Notes: generated by a model not told the origin, from the sequence alone. A stretch of 64,000 bases of DNA from an uncultured Marivita sp. (GCF_947488135.1 NZ_CANKYW010000007.1:1-64000), one strand, 5' to 3'. Counted from the first letter of the stretch, positions 53,232-64,000 are shown. Made by a program: numbers and translations.

Positions 53232-54416
53232 ATGTTCGTTCCCTTCTTCGACACCTTGCGCTCCACCGGCGTTCCCGTCTCGCTGCGGGAATATCTAAGC
53301 TTTCTTGAAGCCATGCGCGCGGGTCTGGCGACCTACGACCCGGAGGCGTTCTACTACCTTGCCCGGACCGCGATGGTGAAGGATGAGCGCCACATAGACC
53401 GGTTCGACCGCGCCTTTGCGGAGGCGTTCAAGGGGCTTGAAAACCTTGGCGTTGAGGGTGTTCTCGACGCGCTCGACCTGCCCGAGGACTGGCTGCGCAA
53501 GATGGCCGAAAAGCATCTGAGCGACGCAGAAAAAGCCGAGATCGAGGCGCTTGGCGGGTTCGACAAGCTGATGGAAACGCTGAAGGAGCGGCTCAAGGAC
53601 CAGCAGGGTCGCCACCAGGGCGGCAACAAGTGGATCGGCACGGCAGGCACATCGCCGTTCGGGGCCTACGGCTACAACCCCGAAGGCGTGCGCATCGGCC
53701 AGGACAAGAGCCGCCACCAGCGCGCGGTCAAGGTCTGGGACAAGCGCGAATTTCGCAACCTTGATGACAGCGTCGAGCTGGGCACGCGTAACATCAAGGT
53801 GGCGCTGAAACGCCTGCGCCGCTGGGCGCGCGACGGCGCGGCGGAAGAGCTTGATCTTGACGGCACCATCCGCGCCACGGCCGAGCATGGCTATCTCGAC
53901 GTGCAGACGCGACCCGAAAAGCGCAATGCCGTCAAGGTGATCCTGTTTCTCGACATTGGCGGGTCGATGGACCCGCATGTCAAAGTGGTGGAAGAGCTGT
54001 TTTCCGCCGCCCGCGCCGAGTTCAAGCATCTGGAGCATTTCTACTTTCACAACTGCCTTTACGAAGGCGTGTGGAAAGACAATCGCCGCCGCTGGGACGC
54101 GCAGACGCCGACGATGGAGGTGCTCAACACCTACGGGCCGGATTACAAATGTATCTTCGTCGGAGACGCCAGCATGTCGCCCTACGAGATCGCCTATGCC
54201 GGTGGCGCGAACGAGCATTGGAATGCGGAAGCGGGCCAGGTCTGGCTGCACCGCGCACGGCAGCAATGGCCGCACAATCTCTGGATCAACCCGACGCCGG
54301 AACGGCAATGGGCCTACACCCAGTCGATCCAGATGATCCGCGAGATCTTCGAGGATGCGATGGTGCCCATGACGCTCGAAGGCATCGGCCAGGGGATCAA
54401 GGCGCTGGCGAAATGA
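53232..54416 (+). CDS. VWA-domain protein, CoxE-like
   Basis: A 394-residue protein: an N-terminal helical region with Lys/Glu-rich linker, then a von Willebrand A domain with a MIDAS-like VILFLDIGGSMDPHV and FVGDASMSPYEI. CoxE-type proteins act with MoxR ATPases to insert or rearrange metals in molybdenum hydroxylases. Its expected partner is the ATPase at 48748, separated by the RNA methyltransferase and envelope genes. Confidence 0.85.
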   Translation: MFVPFFDTLRSTGVPVSLREYLSFLEAMRAGLATYDPEAFYYLARTAMVKDERHIDRFDRAFAEAFKGLENLGVEGVLDALDLPEDWLRKMAEKHLSDAEKAEIEALGGFDKLMETLKERLKDQQGRHQGGNKWIGTAGTSPFGAYGYNPEGVRIGQDKSRHQRAVKVWDKREFRNLDDSVELGTRNIKVALKRLRRWARDGAAEELDLDGTIRATAEHGYLDVQTRPEKRNAVKVILFLDIGGSMDPHVKVVEELFSAARAEFKHLEHFYFHNCLYEGVWKDNRRRWDAQTPTMEVLNTYGPDYKCIFVGDASMSPYEIAYAGGANEHWNAEAGQVWLHRARQQWPHNLWINPTPERQWAYTQSIQMIREIFEDAMVPMTLEGIGQGIKALAK

Positions 54417-54772
54417 CCTCGGCAGTCCGGGCACTCTGGAAAGATCACAAGGTGCTTCTGGCGGGATTCGTCCTTGCATTGGCCGTGATGCTCTTCTTCG
54501 CGGTCCGCTCGGTCCTGTTCTGGGTCTACTGGGCCGATCCCGCGCATCGCGAAGAGCCGATCGCGGGCTGGATGACCCCGCGCTACGTCGCGCATTCCTG
54601 GGCCGTGCCGCCGACCGTCATCCGCGAGGCGCTGGCCATCCCGTCCGACACGCGGCGCATGACTGTCAGCAGTCTGGCGGACGAACGCGGCATGACCACC
54701 GAGGAGGTCATCCTCCAGATCGAAGCGGCCATCGCCGCCTTCCGCGCACAAAACCCGCAGGCGGACCGTTGA
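54413..54772 (+). CDS. Single-pass membrane hypothetical protein
   Basis: A 119-residue protein with one membrane segment (LLAGFVLALAVMLFFAV) and a cytoplasmic or periplasmic C-terminal domain (MTTEEVILQIEAAIAAFRAQ). The start uses the ATGA overlap with the VWA gene; the next gene overlaps its stop. Function unknown. Confidence 0.65.
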   Translation: MTSAVRALWKDHKVLLAGFVLALAVMLFFAVRSVLFWVYWADPAHREEPIAGWMTPRYVAHSWAVPPTVIREALAIPSDTRRMTVSSLADERGMTTEEVILQIEAAIAAFRAQNPQADR

Positions 54773-55395
54773 CCGATACACTTTTCGCGCTGGTGGCTGA
54801 TTACGGGGTCTGGATCATGGCCGCCTCGTGTTTCCTGTCCTGCCTTCTGATCCCGATCCCCTCCTCTCTCGTGATGTTGGCCGGCGGTGCGTTTGTCGCC
54901 TCGGGCGATCTCGACGGCGGCACAGCCCTTGCGGGTGCGTGGCTTGGTGCGGTGTTCGGCGATCAGACGGGGTTCGCCATCGGACGACGCTTCGGTCCAC
55001 ATCTCGAACGTTTCGCAAGCCGACGCGCGTCGCGGCAGCGGCTTTACGGTCAGGCCTCGGACACCGTGCGCCGGAAGGGCGAAATCGGCGTCTTCTTCAG
55101 CACATGGCTCTTCGCGCCCCTGGGACCGTGGGTGAACATGGTGGCCGGAGCGACCGGCCTGACCTGGCTGCGCTTCACGCTGTGGGACGCCGCCGGTGAA
55201 GCGATCTGGGTCTTTGGCTATATCACCCTGGGCTACAGCTTTGCCGGGCAGTTGACCCTCGTGTCCGATCTCACCTCCAGCATTTCGGGCTTCCTTGCCG
55301 CCGCGGCTGTAGCCGCTTTGCTGGGGTGGCTGCTGATGAAGATGCTGAACCGCACGCCAGCGGAAAGGCGCGGAACGGATCGAACGCGCCGGTGA
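54769..55395 (+). CDS. DedA-family membrane protein
   Basis: A 208-residue DedA/SNARE-associated-type membrane protein: FLSCLLIPIPSSLVMLAGGAF, GDQTGFAIGRRFG and FAPLGPWVNMVAGATGLTWLRF. Such proteins act in lipid carrier flipping or proton-dependent envelope homeostasis. TTG start overlapping the upstream TGA. Confidence 0.82.
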   Translation: MTDTLFALVADYGVWIMAASCFLSCLLIPIPSSLVMLAGGAFVASGDLDGGTALAGAWLGAVFGDQTGFAIGRRFGPHLERFASRRASRQRLYGQASDTVRRKGEIGVFFSTWLFAPLGPWVNMVAGATGLTWLRFTLWDAAGEAIWVFGYITLGYSFAGQLTLVSDLTSSISGFLAAAAVAALLGWLLMKMLNRTPAERRGTDRTRR

Positions 55396-55469
55396 TCCAA
55401 GACGACACGGAACTTGCGCCCCTGCCCGTCGTTGACCTCGGGAACGTAACCGACAACGGGAGAGACATC

Positions 55470-55901
55470 ATGATCAAGAAAACAGCGACAGCGCATTGGT
55501 CCGGCGGTCTGAAAGACGGCAAGGGTCTGATTTCCACTGAATCAGGCGTGCTGGATGCGCAGCCCTACGGGTTCAACACCCGCTTCGAGGACAAGCCCGG
55601 CACCAACCCCGAGGAACTGATCGGCGCGGCCCATGCGGGCTGTTTCTCGATGGCCTTTTCCATGATCCTCGGAGATTATGACGCCGTGGCCGAAGACATC
55701 GACACCAAGGCAACCGTCGGTCTGGAAGAAATGGACGGGGGCTTTGCCATCACCAAGATCCATCTCGACATGACGGCGAAAATCCCGGGCCTGAGCGAAA
55801 GCGATTTCCAGAAGGCCGCGACGACGGCCAAGGAAAATTGCCCCGTCTCCAAGGTTCTGGCCGGAGCCGAGATCACGATGGACGCAAAGCTGATCAGCTG
55901 A
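55470..55901 (+). CDS. OsmC-family peroxidase
   Basis: A 143-residue thiol peroxidase reducing organic hydroperoxides. The redox cysteines lie in AHAGCFSMAF and ENCPVSKVLA; the N-terminal AHWSGGLKDGKG and GFNTRFEDKPGTNPEELI are typical of OsmC. The ATG at 55470 is preceded by GGGAGAG. Confidence 0.93.
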   Translation: MIKKTATAHWSGGLKDGKGLISTESGVLDAQPYGFNTRFEDKPGTNPEELIGAAHAGCFSMAFSMILGDYDAVAEDIDTKATVGLEEMDGGFAITKIHLDMTAKIPGLSESDFQKAATTAKENCPVSKVLAGAEITMDAKLIS

Positions 55902-55979
55902 CCAATTCGTGACAGACAAGCGCGGCGCGACACGAGCGTCGCGCTTGCCGCGGGCGCCCCAAGGCCCCATATCTTGGGT

Positions 55980-56672
55980 ATGTTGAAACTCACCCCGATC
56001 CTTCTCGCGATCCTCTATGCGTTGGCCATGTACCACTTCTCGGTCTGGCGCACGAAACGCGAGCTTGACGCGCGCTCTACCGAGCTTGCCGATCCACGTC
56101 TCAAGGCGTTGACGGATCGCCTGGCCGCAGCACTCGATTTGGATCGGATCCGGGTCCATATCTACGAGATCGACCCGGTGAACGGGCTGGCGGCCCCCGA
56201 CGGCCGCATCTTCATCACCCGCGGTTTTTATCGCAAATACCAGAACGGCGAGGTCACGGGCGAGGAATTGGCCAGCGTGATTGCGCATGAGCTGGGCCAC
56301 GTCGCGTTGGGCCATACGCGGCGGCGCATGATCGACTTTTCGGGCCAGAACGCCCTGCGCACAGCCCTCGCGATGGTGCTCTCGCGCTTTCTGCCTGGCA
56401 TCGGTGTGTGGATTGCCAACGGCGTTGCCACGCTCCTCGCCGCGCGCCTGTCGCGCGGGGATGAGTACGAGGCCGACGCCTATGCCGCAGCTCTGCTGCA
56501 CAAGGCGGGGATCGGGATCACGGCGCAGAAATCACTCTTCACCAAGCTCGACGCGCTGACCCAGTCGCGGTCTGGCGTCGTTCCCGCGTGGTTGATGTCA
56601 CACCCCAAGACATCGGAACGCATCGAGGCGCTGGAAAAGCTTGAATCCCGCTGGTCCAACGCCACGCCCTGA
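55980..56672 (+). CDS. M48-family metalloprotease
   Basis: A 230-residue zinc protease anchored by an N-terminal membrane segment (LTPILLAILYALAMYHF). Zinc motif IAHELGHVALG (HExxH), third ligand in DEYEADAYAA. A second hydrophobic part lies around ALAMVLSRFLPGIGVW. HtpX/Oma1-like envelope quality control is likely. Start ATG 55980; a TTG at 55974 is possible. Confidence 0.85.
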   Translation: MLKLTPILLAILYALAMYHFSVWRTKRELDARSTELADPRLKALTDRLAAALDLDRIRVHIYEIDPVNGLAAPDGRIFITRGFYRKYQNGEVTGEELASVIAHELGHVALGHTRRRMIDFSGQNALRTALAMVLSRFLPGIGVWIANGVATLLAARLSRGDEYEADAYAAALLHKAGIGITAQKSLFTKLDALTQSRSGVVPAWLMSHPKTSERIEALEKLESRWSNATP

Positions 56673-56738
56673 TCTTCTTCTCTCTCCAAATACGCACCTG
56701 TGACGCCTCCGCCCATGGCGGCGTCTGGCGAAGGCACG

Positions 56739-57881
56739 TCAAACAAAATCAACGACACCCTCAGCCCGGTCCTGCCCGTTCACCTGAACCACCACCCGGT
56801 GCGGTCCGGGATGCAGGGTAAAGGTCGACGCCCCACCCTTCAGCCGATGTCGTTTCGACAGGGTTTGCGGCTCCCCTGCACGCAAACGCGCGGTCTTGAG
56901 CTTGAAGACCTTTTGCCCGACCCGACCGTTCGGGCGATGGAAGGTGATGCGGTAATCCACAAGCACAGGCAGGTCCTCTTCGGCCTCCAGCGTGACCGCG
57001 ATGGTCAGCATGTCGCCGATCGCCACCGGGTTCGGGCTCAGGTCGAGAGATACGGAAAGTTCGCGGTCCTGCGCGTATCCCAGCAGCGCCAAGGCGTCCG
57101 CGTCACCTCGTTTCACCGCCGTGCGCAGCGCGTGGCGGGTCATCCAGTCCACTTCCTTGGGCGATTGTCGCCCCGCTTTTGACCAGGCTGCCAGATGATC
57201 CACGACCAGATCCGGGGCGTGCCGCGTCAGATCGTTCATATGGTTCGCGACCGACCGCGTGACATAACGCGTCGGATCGGCGTGCAGCGCGTCGAGAAAC
57301 CGCACAGGCACACGCGGATCAAGGGTGATGTTCGCGGCCCAGGGCAGTCGCGGCCGGGTGCCTTCGCTCACCAACCGACGGACATGGTAATTGTCGTGGT
57401 CCACCCAGCGATCCAGCCGCGCCAGGGTCTCGTGCGGCCAGCGGTTCAGAAAAGGCCGGATGTAGAACTCCATCGAAAACCGCTGCGTCGCAGCCTCGAT
57501 CAAGTCTAGCGCCCGGTCGCGGTGGTGCTCAAGGCCGTGCCGCACGGCAAGAATGCCGGGTACGGCGTGGATGAAGCGGCCGAAATCATTGTCCGTCAGG
57601 TTTGGGTCGAGCGGCGGAGGCATCGCCGCCTCCAGCGCATCGACCATCTCGGGGAATGGCCGCGGCAATTGCGCGTCTACGCAATCCGCCAGCCAGTCCA
57701 ACCGTTCGAGCAGCCCCCGCGAGTCCATTCCCGCGAGGGCCTCTGTCTTGAACCGCGCGGCGTCAAAGCCGGGCAGAACAGCGTATTCTGCGGCCAGATC
57801 GCCGATGGTCCGGGCGTTGAACAGCTGATCTCTCAGGGAAAACCCCTGCGTCTGCCCCACACCGTCCGGTCCGCGCGCCAC
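56739..57881 (-). CDS. HEAT-repeat DNA alkylation-repair-like protein
   Basis: A 380-residue protein with the AlkD/AlkC-type HEAT array (FLDALHADPTRYVTRSVANHMNDLTRHAP, WMTRHALRTAVKRGDADAL) and a C-terminal beta domain (ADALA...VNGQDRAEGVVDF). GTG start at 57881, 3 bp after the SDR stop. May bind or excise alkylated bases; enzymatic activity cannot be asserted. Confidence 0.75.
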   Translation of the reverse strand: MARGPDGVGQTQGFSLRDQLFNARTIGDLAAEYAVLPGFDAARFKTEALAGMDSRGLLERLDWLADCVDAQLPRPFPEMVDALEAAMPPPLDPNLTDNDFGRFIHAVPGILAVRHGLEHHRDRALDLIEAATQRFSMEFYIRPFLNRWPHETLARLDRWVDHDNYHVRRLVSEGTRPRLPWAANITLDPRVPVRFLDALHADPTRYVTRSVANHMNDLTRHAPDLVVDHLAAWSKAGRQSPKEVDWMTRHALRTAVKRGDADALALLGYAQDRELSVSLDLSPNPVAIGDMLTIAVTLEAEEDLPVLVDYRITFHRPNGRVGQKVFKLKTARLRAGEPQTLSKRHRLKGGASTFTLHPGPHRVVVQVNGQDRAEGVVDFV

Positions 57882-57884
57882 CGA

Positions 57885-58664
57885 TCAGATCGTCGCGTTG
57901 GTTCCGCCGCCGTCGATCAGGATGTTCTGGCCCACGATGAATCCGGAATGCTGCGAGCAGAGGAATGCGCAGGTCGCGCCGAATTCCTGCCGCGTGCCAT
58001 AGCGCCGCGCGGGAATCGTCGCCTGGCGGTTCTTGCGGGCTTCCTCGACCGAGATGCCCTGCGCCTTGGACACGCCGCCGTCCAGCTGGTCGGCCCGGTC
58101 GGTCGCATGGATACCGGGAAGCAGGTTGTTCACGATGACGCCGTGTTCGGCCACCTGCCGCGCGGTGCCGGCGACATAGCCGGTCAAACCTGTGCGTGCG
58201 GCGTTGGACAGACCCAGTGCCGGGATCGGGGCCTTGACCGATTGCGACGTGATGTTGACCACCCGGCCCCAACCACGCTCCATCATCCCGGGCATCAGCG
58301 CCGTCATCAATGCGATGGGCGTCAGCATGTTGGCATCGAGCGCCTTGATGAAATCTTCGCGCCCCCAATCCGACCACAGCCCCGGGGGCGGGCCACCGGC
58401 ATTTGTCACAAGGATATCAACGGCCCCCGCCGCATCGAGCACCTTTGCGCGGCCCTCTTCACTGACGATATCGGCGGCGACCGTGATCACCTCCACGCCG
58501 TAGGTCGTGCGAATCTCGTCCGCCGTCGCTTCCAGCGCCTCGGCGCCCCGTGCGTTCATCACAACGTTGACCCCTGCGGCCGCCAGTGCCTCGGCGCAGC
58601 CGCGTCCCAATCCCTTGCTCGACGCGCAAACAAGCGCCTTCTTACCGCTGATCCCGAGATCCAT
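57885..58664 (-). CDS. Short-chain dehydrogenase/reductase
   Basis: A 259-residue SDR: ALVCASSKGLGRGCAEAL (variant of the TGxxxGIG loop), LVTNAGGPPPG, and the catalytic Ser region NITSQSV. The canonical YxxxK is replaced by SNAARTGLTG, so it belongs to the non-classical subgroup often seen in roseobacters. Start at 58664 with GGGAG upstream. Confidence 0.85.
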   Translation of the reverse strand: MDLGISGKKALVCASSKGLGRGCAEALAAAGVNVVMNARGAEALEATADEIRTTYGVEVITVAADIVSEEGRAKVLDAAGAVDILVTNAGGPPPGLWSDWGREDFIKALDANMLTPIALMTALMPGMMERGWGRVVNITSQSVKAPIPALGLSNAARTGLTGYVAGTARQVAEHGVIVNNLLPGIHATDRADQLDGGVSKAQGISVEEARKNRQATIPARRYGTRQEFGATCAFLCSQHSGFIVGQNILIDGGGTNATI

Positions 58665-58800
58665 TCCATCACTCCCAATTTGCCTAAAATCATCCGTGAA
58701 AAGACACGGCCCGTCCATAGAGGTGACACATTTCTCCACGATCTTAAAGGCATGACAGATTTAGACCATCTGTTCCCGACTTCAGAATGAGTGACCTTGT

Positions 58801-59268
58801 ATGACTGCCCGCCCTGTTTCAGAACCCGACCGGTTCACGGTCTGCTCCGCAGACTCGGTAAGGACCGAATTCGGTGTCTGCTGCGGCGAACCGCTCCGGC
58901 AGGTCAACGACCTGATCCTGGGCGATGTCTACAAGGTCAAATCGGACGCCACGTGGTCCGAAGTGCGCGCGGACGACTCCGATAGAACGGCGTTCTCGCT
59001 CGACCTTGCGGCGAACTTGCCGACCATCACCATGCGCACATTGGCGCATCTCATCTTCATGACCACCACGGGACGCCGCACCGATGTCTATGCGGCGGCC
59101 AGCGGCGGCAGGCTTCATTTCATCTCGGAAACCGGGTTCGTGCCGGGCAACGAATATGTCCTGATCGACATACAGACCCGCCCCTACGATATCCGCCCCG
59201 TGGTCCAGCCGACGCCAGTGACCACCCCTGTGGCGCAGCCTGCATCCACCTTACGCCTGCACGGGTGA
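58801..59268 (+). CDS. Hypothetical protein
   Basis: A 155-residue protein, no motif recognised. Predicted mostly beta (VYKVKSDATWSEV, VYAAASGGRLHFISETGF), with a Pro/Thr-rich tail. It loosely resembles the region before Hint domains in roseobacter secreted proteins, but the Hint motifs are absent. Good coding character; start ATG 58801. Confidence 0.55.
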   Translation: MTARPVSEPDRFTVCSADSVRTEFGVCCGEPLRQVNDLILGDVYKVKSDATWSEVRADDSDRTAFSLDLAANLPTITMRTLAHLIFMTTTGRRTDVYAAASGGRLHFISETGFVPGNEYVLIDIQTRPYDIRPVVQPTPVTTPVAQPASTLRLHG

Positions 59269-59331
59269 TCCCGTCTCGCGCGGGCGTGGCACTTATGGAC
59301 AACCCGCCCCGCGCCGCCTATATGCGCGGCC

Positions 59332-60939
<1,608 letters not shown>

Positions 60940-60942
60940 GGC

Positions 60943-60995
60943 AAACGGCTGCGAAGCCGCTTCGACAAGGCTTTTCGAAAAGCCTTGTTGATTGC
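60943..60995 (+). repeat. Double hairpin after prfC
   Basis: GGCT-GCGA-AGCC (60948-60959 area) followed by the 24-bp perfect palindrome ACAAGGCTTTTCGAAAAGCCTTGT (60965-60988). Probably the prfC terminator, although the T-run is short; it overlaps the leader of the next gene. Confidence 0.55.
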
Positions 60996-61022
60996 GCTGG
61001 AACGACACGGCACTCTGCGCAG

Positions 61023-62777
61023 ATGAGCAGTGACACCCCGCCCGCGAACCCCGCCTATCCGAACGGGCTGCGCGGCATTCTGGACCAGATGAACGCGCGC
61101 CGTGCGCCGCTGGGCTTTGCCAAGGGTGAAGCACTGCCGCCGCTTGACTGTGACCTCGTCGTACTGTCCAGGACCCGGGTCACGGTCCCCGCCGACAGCA
61201 CGCGCACCAAATCGGACAACGCGCGCAAGATCTGGGAGCTGTCCAGGGAACTCAAAGGCCAAAACGCCCTTCTTCTGCTCAACGCCCTGCTCATCGCCCA
61301 TCTGCGCAAGCGCAGCCAACCGGCGCATACCGCAGACCTGTTCCTGCGTCTTTGGACCGAACACTCCGACCTGTTGATCCAGGAGATGGATTTGCGCTGG
61401 AAAGTCTCGAGCCTGACCACCTTCGGCGATCACGGCGCGACCGCCGCACAGCGCAGCGCCGGGCTCGCGCTCTCGACGCTCTTCGGGACGATGAAGCTCT
61501 ACGAGAGCGAACGGCTCTACTCCGGTCGCGATGCCGACCGTCCCTTCACGCTCGACGGTCGGGCGACGTCGCCGTTGCCGCTCGAAATGAATGCCTTTTC
61601 CCTGACCAATGGCGGGCTGGACGTGAACATGGTGGGCCGGCTTTGGGAAGAAGCCGACAGCGATCCCGTCATCCGGCCACTGGCCCACGATATGCTGCAC
61701 CGTCTGATCGACGATCCGCGCACCGTTTTCCGCCGCCTGCACCGCCTGCGCGTGCGCAAAATGCGACGCATGGATCAGGCGACCGGGACGGAGGCACAGC
61801 AAGGCGTCACGGTTCCAGTGCCGAACGCGCCCACCGGGACCCCGCGCTGGGGGCTTGTCTGCACCACGAATGCAGGCCTCCTGGATGTCGCGCGCTTTGT
61901 CGCGCACCATCTCGATATCGGCGCGACCCATATCTACCTCTACCTTGATGCGCCTGATCCGGAGGTCACTGGATTGCTGAAGGGAAATCCGAAGATCACC
62001 CTGACGGTCTGCGACAGCGCCTATTGGAAGAAAGCGGGCAAGAACCGACCCGAGGCGCATCAGCTGCGCCAGACCTTCAACGCCACCCGTGCCCTGCGCG
62101 CGGCCGAGGGCACGGTCGACTGGCTTGGTCATATCGACACGGACGAATTCATCCTGAGCGACACCAAATTGTCTTCGGCGCTGAAAGCGGTCCCCAAGGA
62201 CATGGCCGGCGCACGGCTTTACCCGGCCGAGGCGCTTGCCACTCCCGTGCCGGGCGAAATGCCCCGCCACTTCAAACTGCGCACAACTGCGGACGGTGTC
62301 GCGGCGACCGCCGTGACCGAGATCTACCCGACCTTCGGCAGCTACATCCGCGGCGGTTTCCTGAGCCATCTCGCGGGCAAGGTCTTCGCGCGCACCGGCC
62401 TCGGCAATATCCGCCTCGCCATCCACCGGCTGCGCATCAAGGGCGAGGACGTGCTCAACACCGCCACTCTGAACAACGCGGTGGTCGGTCACCTGCACGC
62501 GCCCGATTGGGAAAGGTTCATCACCAAGCTCGATTTTCGCCAGACCAAGGGCTCATACCGCATCAAATCCGACGACGCGCTCAAGAATATCGGGCATCTT
62601 CTGCAATACCTGCGCAACGAGGAAGGCGAGGACGGTCTGCGGCAGTTCTTCGACGAAGTCTGTCTGGATTCGCCAGACCTGCGCAAAGGCCTGAAAAAGC
62701 ATGGTTTGCTGCTCTCGCCGCGCTTTGATCCAGACGCCGCCGTCGAACGTGTCTTCGGTGTGCAGCTCAATCGTTGA
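61023..62777 (+). CDS. Glycosyltransferase-2-like family protein
   Basis: A 584-residue protein. The C-terminal half has WGLVCTTNAGLLDVARFVAHH, ATHIYLYLDAPD, and VDWLGHIDTDEFIL, a DxD-like motif in the style of Glyco_tranf_2_4 proteins. The N-terminal 250 residues (SDNARKIWELSRELKGQNALLLLNALL...) are a helical domain not recognised. Probably modifies an extracellular or surface polysaccharide. Start ATG 61023. Confidence 0.75.
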   Translation: MSSDTPPANPAYPNGLRGILDQMNARRAPLGFAKGEALPPLDCDLVVLSRTRVTVPADSTRTKSDNARKIWELSRELKGQNALLLLNALLIAHLRKRSQPAHTADLFLRLWTEHSDLLIQEMDLRWKVSSLTTFGDHGATAAQRSAGLALSTLFGTMKLYESERLYSGRDADRPFTLDGRATSPLPLEMNAFSLTNGGLDVNMVGRLWEEADSDPVIRPLAHDMLHRLIDDPRTVFRRLHRLRVRKMRRMDQATGTEAQQGVTVPVPNAPTGTPRWGLVCTTNAGLLDVARFVAHHLDIGATHIYLYLDAPDPEVTGLLKGNPKITLTVCDSAYWKKAGKNRPEAHQLRQTFNATRALRAAEGTVDWLGHIDTDEFILSDTKLSSALKAVPKDMAGARLYPAEALATPVPGEMPRHFKLRTTADGVAATAVTEIYPTFGSYIRGGFLSHLAGKVFARTGLGNIRLAIHRLRIKGEDVLNTATLNNAVVGHLHAPDWERFITKLDFRQTKGSYRIKSDDALKNIGHLLQYLRNEEGEDGLRQFFDEVCLDSPDLRKGLKKHGLLLSPRFDPDAAVERVFGVQLNR

Positions 62778-63001
62778 CGAACCGGAAACAATCGCCGCAT
62801 CGCCCCTTGGTTTGTTGCGACACCGCCACCATATCTGTGTCGGCCAAGGCACATCCGCGCAGGCATGTGCAGCCTCATTGACCCGCCCCACTTCCGCGAG
62901 TACATACGCGGGCAGATCGTGACTGTGGATAAACACAGGGCCATACGGGCCGGATCGCAACAGACGCGCGGGCGCAGTCAGTCCGTGAATAACGGATACA
63001 C

Positions 63002-64000
63002 ATGACAAAATTCTCTGAGTTGAACCTCAACCCGAAAGTTCTGAAAGCTGTCGAAGAGGCGGGTTACGATACGCCCACGCCCATTCAGGCAGGCGCCATT
63101 CCTCCCGCCCTCGAAGGGCGCGACGTTTTGGGCATCGCCCAGACCGGAACCGGCAAGACCGCCAGCTTCACGCTGCCGATGATCACGCTGCTCGCCCGCG
63201 GGCGTGCCCGCGCGCGCATGCCGCGCAGTCTTGTGCTGTGCCCGACGCGCGAACTGGCCGCACAGGTGGCGGAAAACTTCGACACCTATGCCAAGCATGT
63301 GAAACTGACCAAGGCGCTGCTGATCGGCGGGGTCAGCTTCAAGGAACAGGACCTGCTGATCGACAAGGGCGTCGATGTTCTCATCGCCACACCCGGCCGC
63401 CTGCTCGACCATTTCGAACGCGGCAAGCTGCTGTTGACCGGCGTGCAGGTCATGGTGGTGGACGAGGCCGACCGGATGCTCGACATGGGGTTCATCCCCG
63501 ATATCGAACGCATTTTCAGCCTTACGCCCTTCACCCGTCAGACGCTGTTCTTCTCGGCCACCATGGCGCCCGAGATCGAGCGCATCACCAACACCTTCCT
63601 GTCGGCCCCGGCCCGCATCGAAGTCGCCCGTCAGGCCTCGGCCTCCGAGACCATCGAACAGGGCGTCGTGATGTTCAAGGCATCCCGCCGTGATCGCGAA
63701 GGCACCGAAAAGCGCGCGCTCCTGCGCAAGCTGATCGACAACGAAGGCGACAAGTGTTCGAACGCCATCGTCTTCTGCAACCGCAAGACGGATGTGGATA
63801 TCGTCGCCAAATCGCTCAAGAAGTACGGCTACGACGCGGCCCCGATCCATGGTGATCTGGACCAGTCGCAGCGCACCAAGACGCTTGATGGCTTCCGCGA
63901 TGGCAGCCTGCGGTTCCTCATCGCGTCCGACGTCGCCGCACGCGGCCTCGACGTGCCAGCGGTCAGCCACGTCTTCAACTTCGATGTGCCCAGCCACGCC
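63002..64000 (+). CDS. DEAD-box RNA helicase (RhlE-like), truncated by window edge
   Basis: First 333 residues visible. Q-motif FSELNLNPKVLKAVEEAGYD...PTPIQ, Walker A AQTGTGKT, VVDEADRMLDMGF (DEAD), SAT in FFSATM, GRLLDH region and motif VI onset SDVAARGLDVPAV. Start ATG 63002. It was absent from simple stop-to-stop listings because no stop is reached before 64000. Confidence 0.93.
   Translation, partial: MTKFSELNLNPKVLKAVEEAGYDTPTPIQAGAIPPALEGRDVLGIAQTGTGKTASFTLPMITLLARGRARARMPRSLVLCPTRELAAQVAENFDTYAKHVKLTKALLIGGVSFKEQDLLIDKGVDVLIATPGRLLDHFERGKLLLTGVQVMVVDEADRMLDMGFIPDIERIFSLTPFTRQTLFFSATMAPEIERITNTFLSAPARIEVARQASASETIEQGVVMFKASRRDREGTEKRALLRKLIDNEGDKCSNAIVFCNRKTDVDIVAKSLKKYGYDAAPIHGDLDQSQRTKTLDGFRDGSLRFLIASDVAARGLDVPAVSHVFNFDVPSHA

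Overview
The window reads as an alphaproteobacterial chromosome segment, most likely Rhodobacteraceae (Roseobacter/Rhodobacter type). Evidence is the GC-rich host half, the order cobA - DUF2849 - sulfite reductase - cysH - DUF934, the lon / HU / tRNA-Val neighbourhood, SatD next to a DUF3307 membrane protein, a DksA lacking the usual zinc-finger cysteines, and CoxD/CoxE-type maturation genes. This is inference from gene content; no database was consulted.

Positions 1 to about 25,440 are an integrated mobile island that continues past the left edge. Its right end abuts the 3' end of a tRNA-Val(UAC) gene (25,444-25,519, minus strand). Next to the tRNA lie a tyrosine integrase (24,391-25,383), an excisionase-like HTH protein, an AlpA-like HTH protein, and a split replication module (AEP primase-polymerase plus PriCT/SF3 helicase, 21,102-23,208). 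That set resembles a phage satellite or integrative plasmid more than a complete prophage, because no capsid, terminase or tail genes are visible. Further left come small phage-like genes behind a roughly 600-bp hairpin-rich non-coding tract (18,610-19,217), a three-gene module (DUF4258 protein, uracil-DNA-glycosylase-like protein, HTH-like protein), an HNH remnant, an ArdC-type antirestriction protein and IS remnants.

The left part of the island is a defence/recombination cargo: an AT-rich patatin-like phospholipase (11,697-13,403); a three-gene operon of an unknown protein, an Mre11/SbcD-like nuclease and a Rad50/SbcC-like zinc-hook ATPase (7,765-11,347); a divergent, tightly coupled operon of an MmeI-like restriction-modification enzyme, an EVE-like/GIY-YIG fusion and an Mrr-type nuclease (2,294-7,605); and a two-gene pair of unknown function (359-1,935). 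The best candidates for an undescribed system are the Mre11/Rad50 trio, the MmeI/EVE-GIY-YIG/Mrr operon and the structured tract.

From 25,444 rightwards the sequence is ordinary host chromosome: two tRNA-Val genes, HU-like protein, Lon, Tgt, SufT, TfoX-N protein, SatD/DUF3307, an A-type Fe-S carrier, a GFA protein, an oxygenase gene broken by a frameshift, TpiA, a cytochrome P450, an Lrp-type regulator divergent from an assimilatory sulfite/sulfate reduction operon, ferredoxin-NADP reductase, IF-3 with an AUA start, Hsp20, XdhC plus a molybdopterin-binding protein, a flavin monooxygenase, DksA, MoxR and VWA (CoxE-like) proteins, an RNA methyltransferase, GNAT, DUF2927 lipoprotein, DedA, OsmC, M48 protease, a HEAT-type alkylation-repair protein, an SDR, peptide-release factor 3, a glycosyltransferase-like protein and a DEAD-box helicase cut by the right edge. 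Two copies of a double-hairpin intergenic repeat (49,599 and 53,081) have mutually complementary loops.
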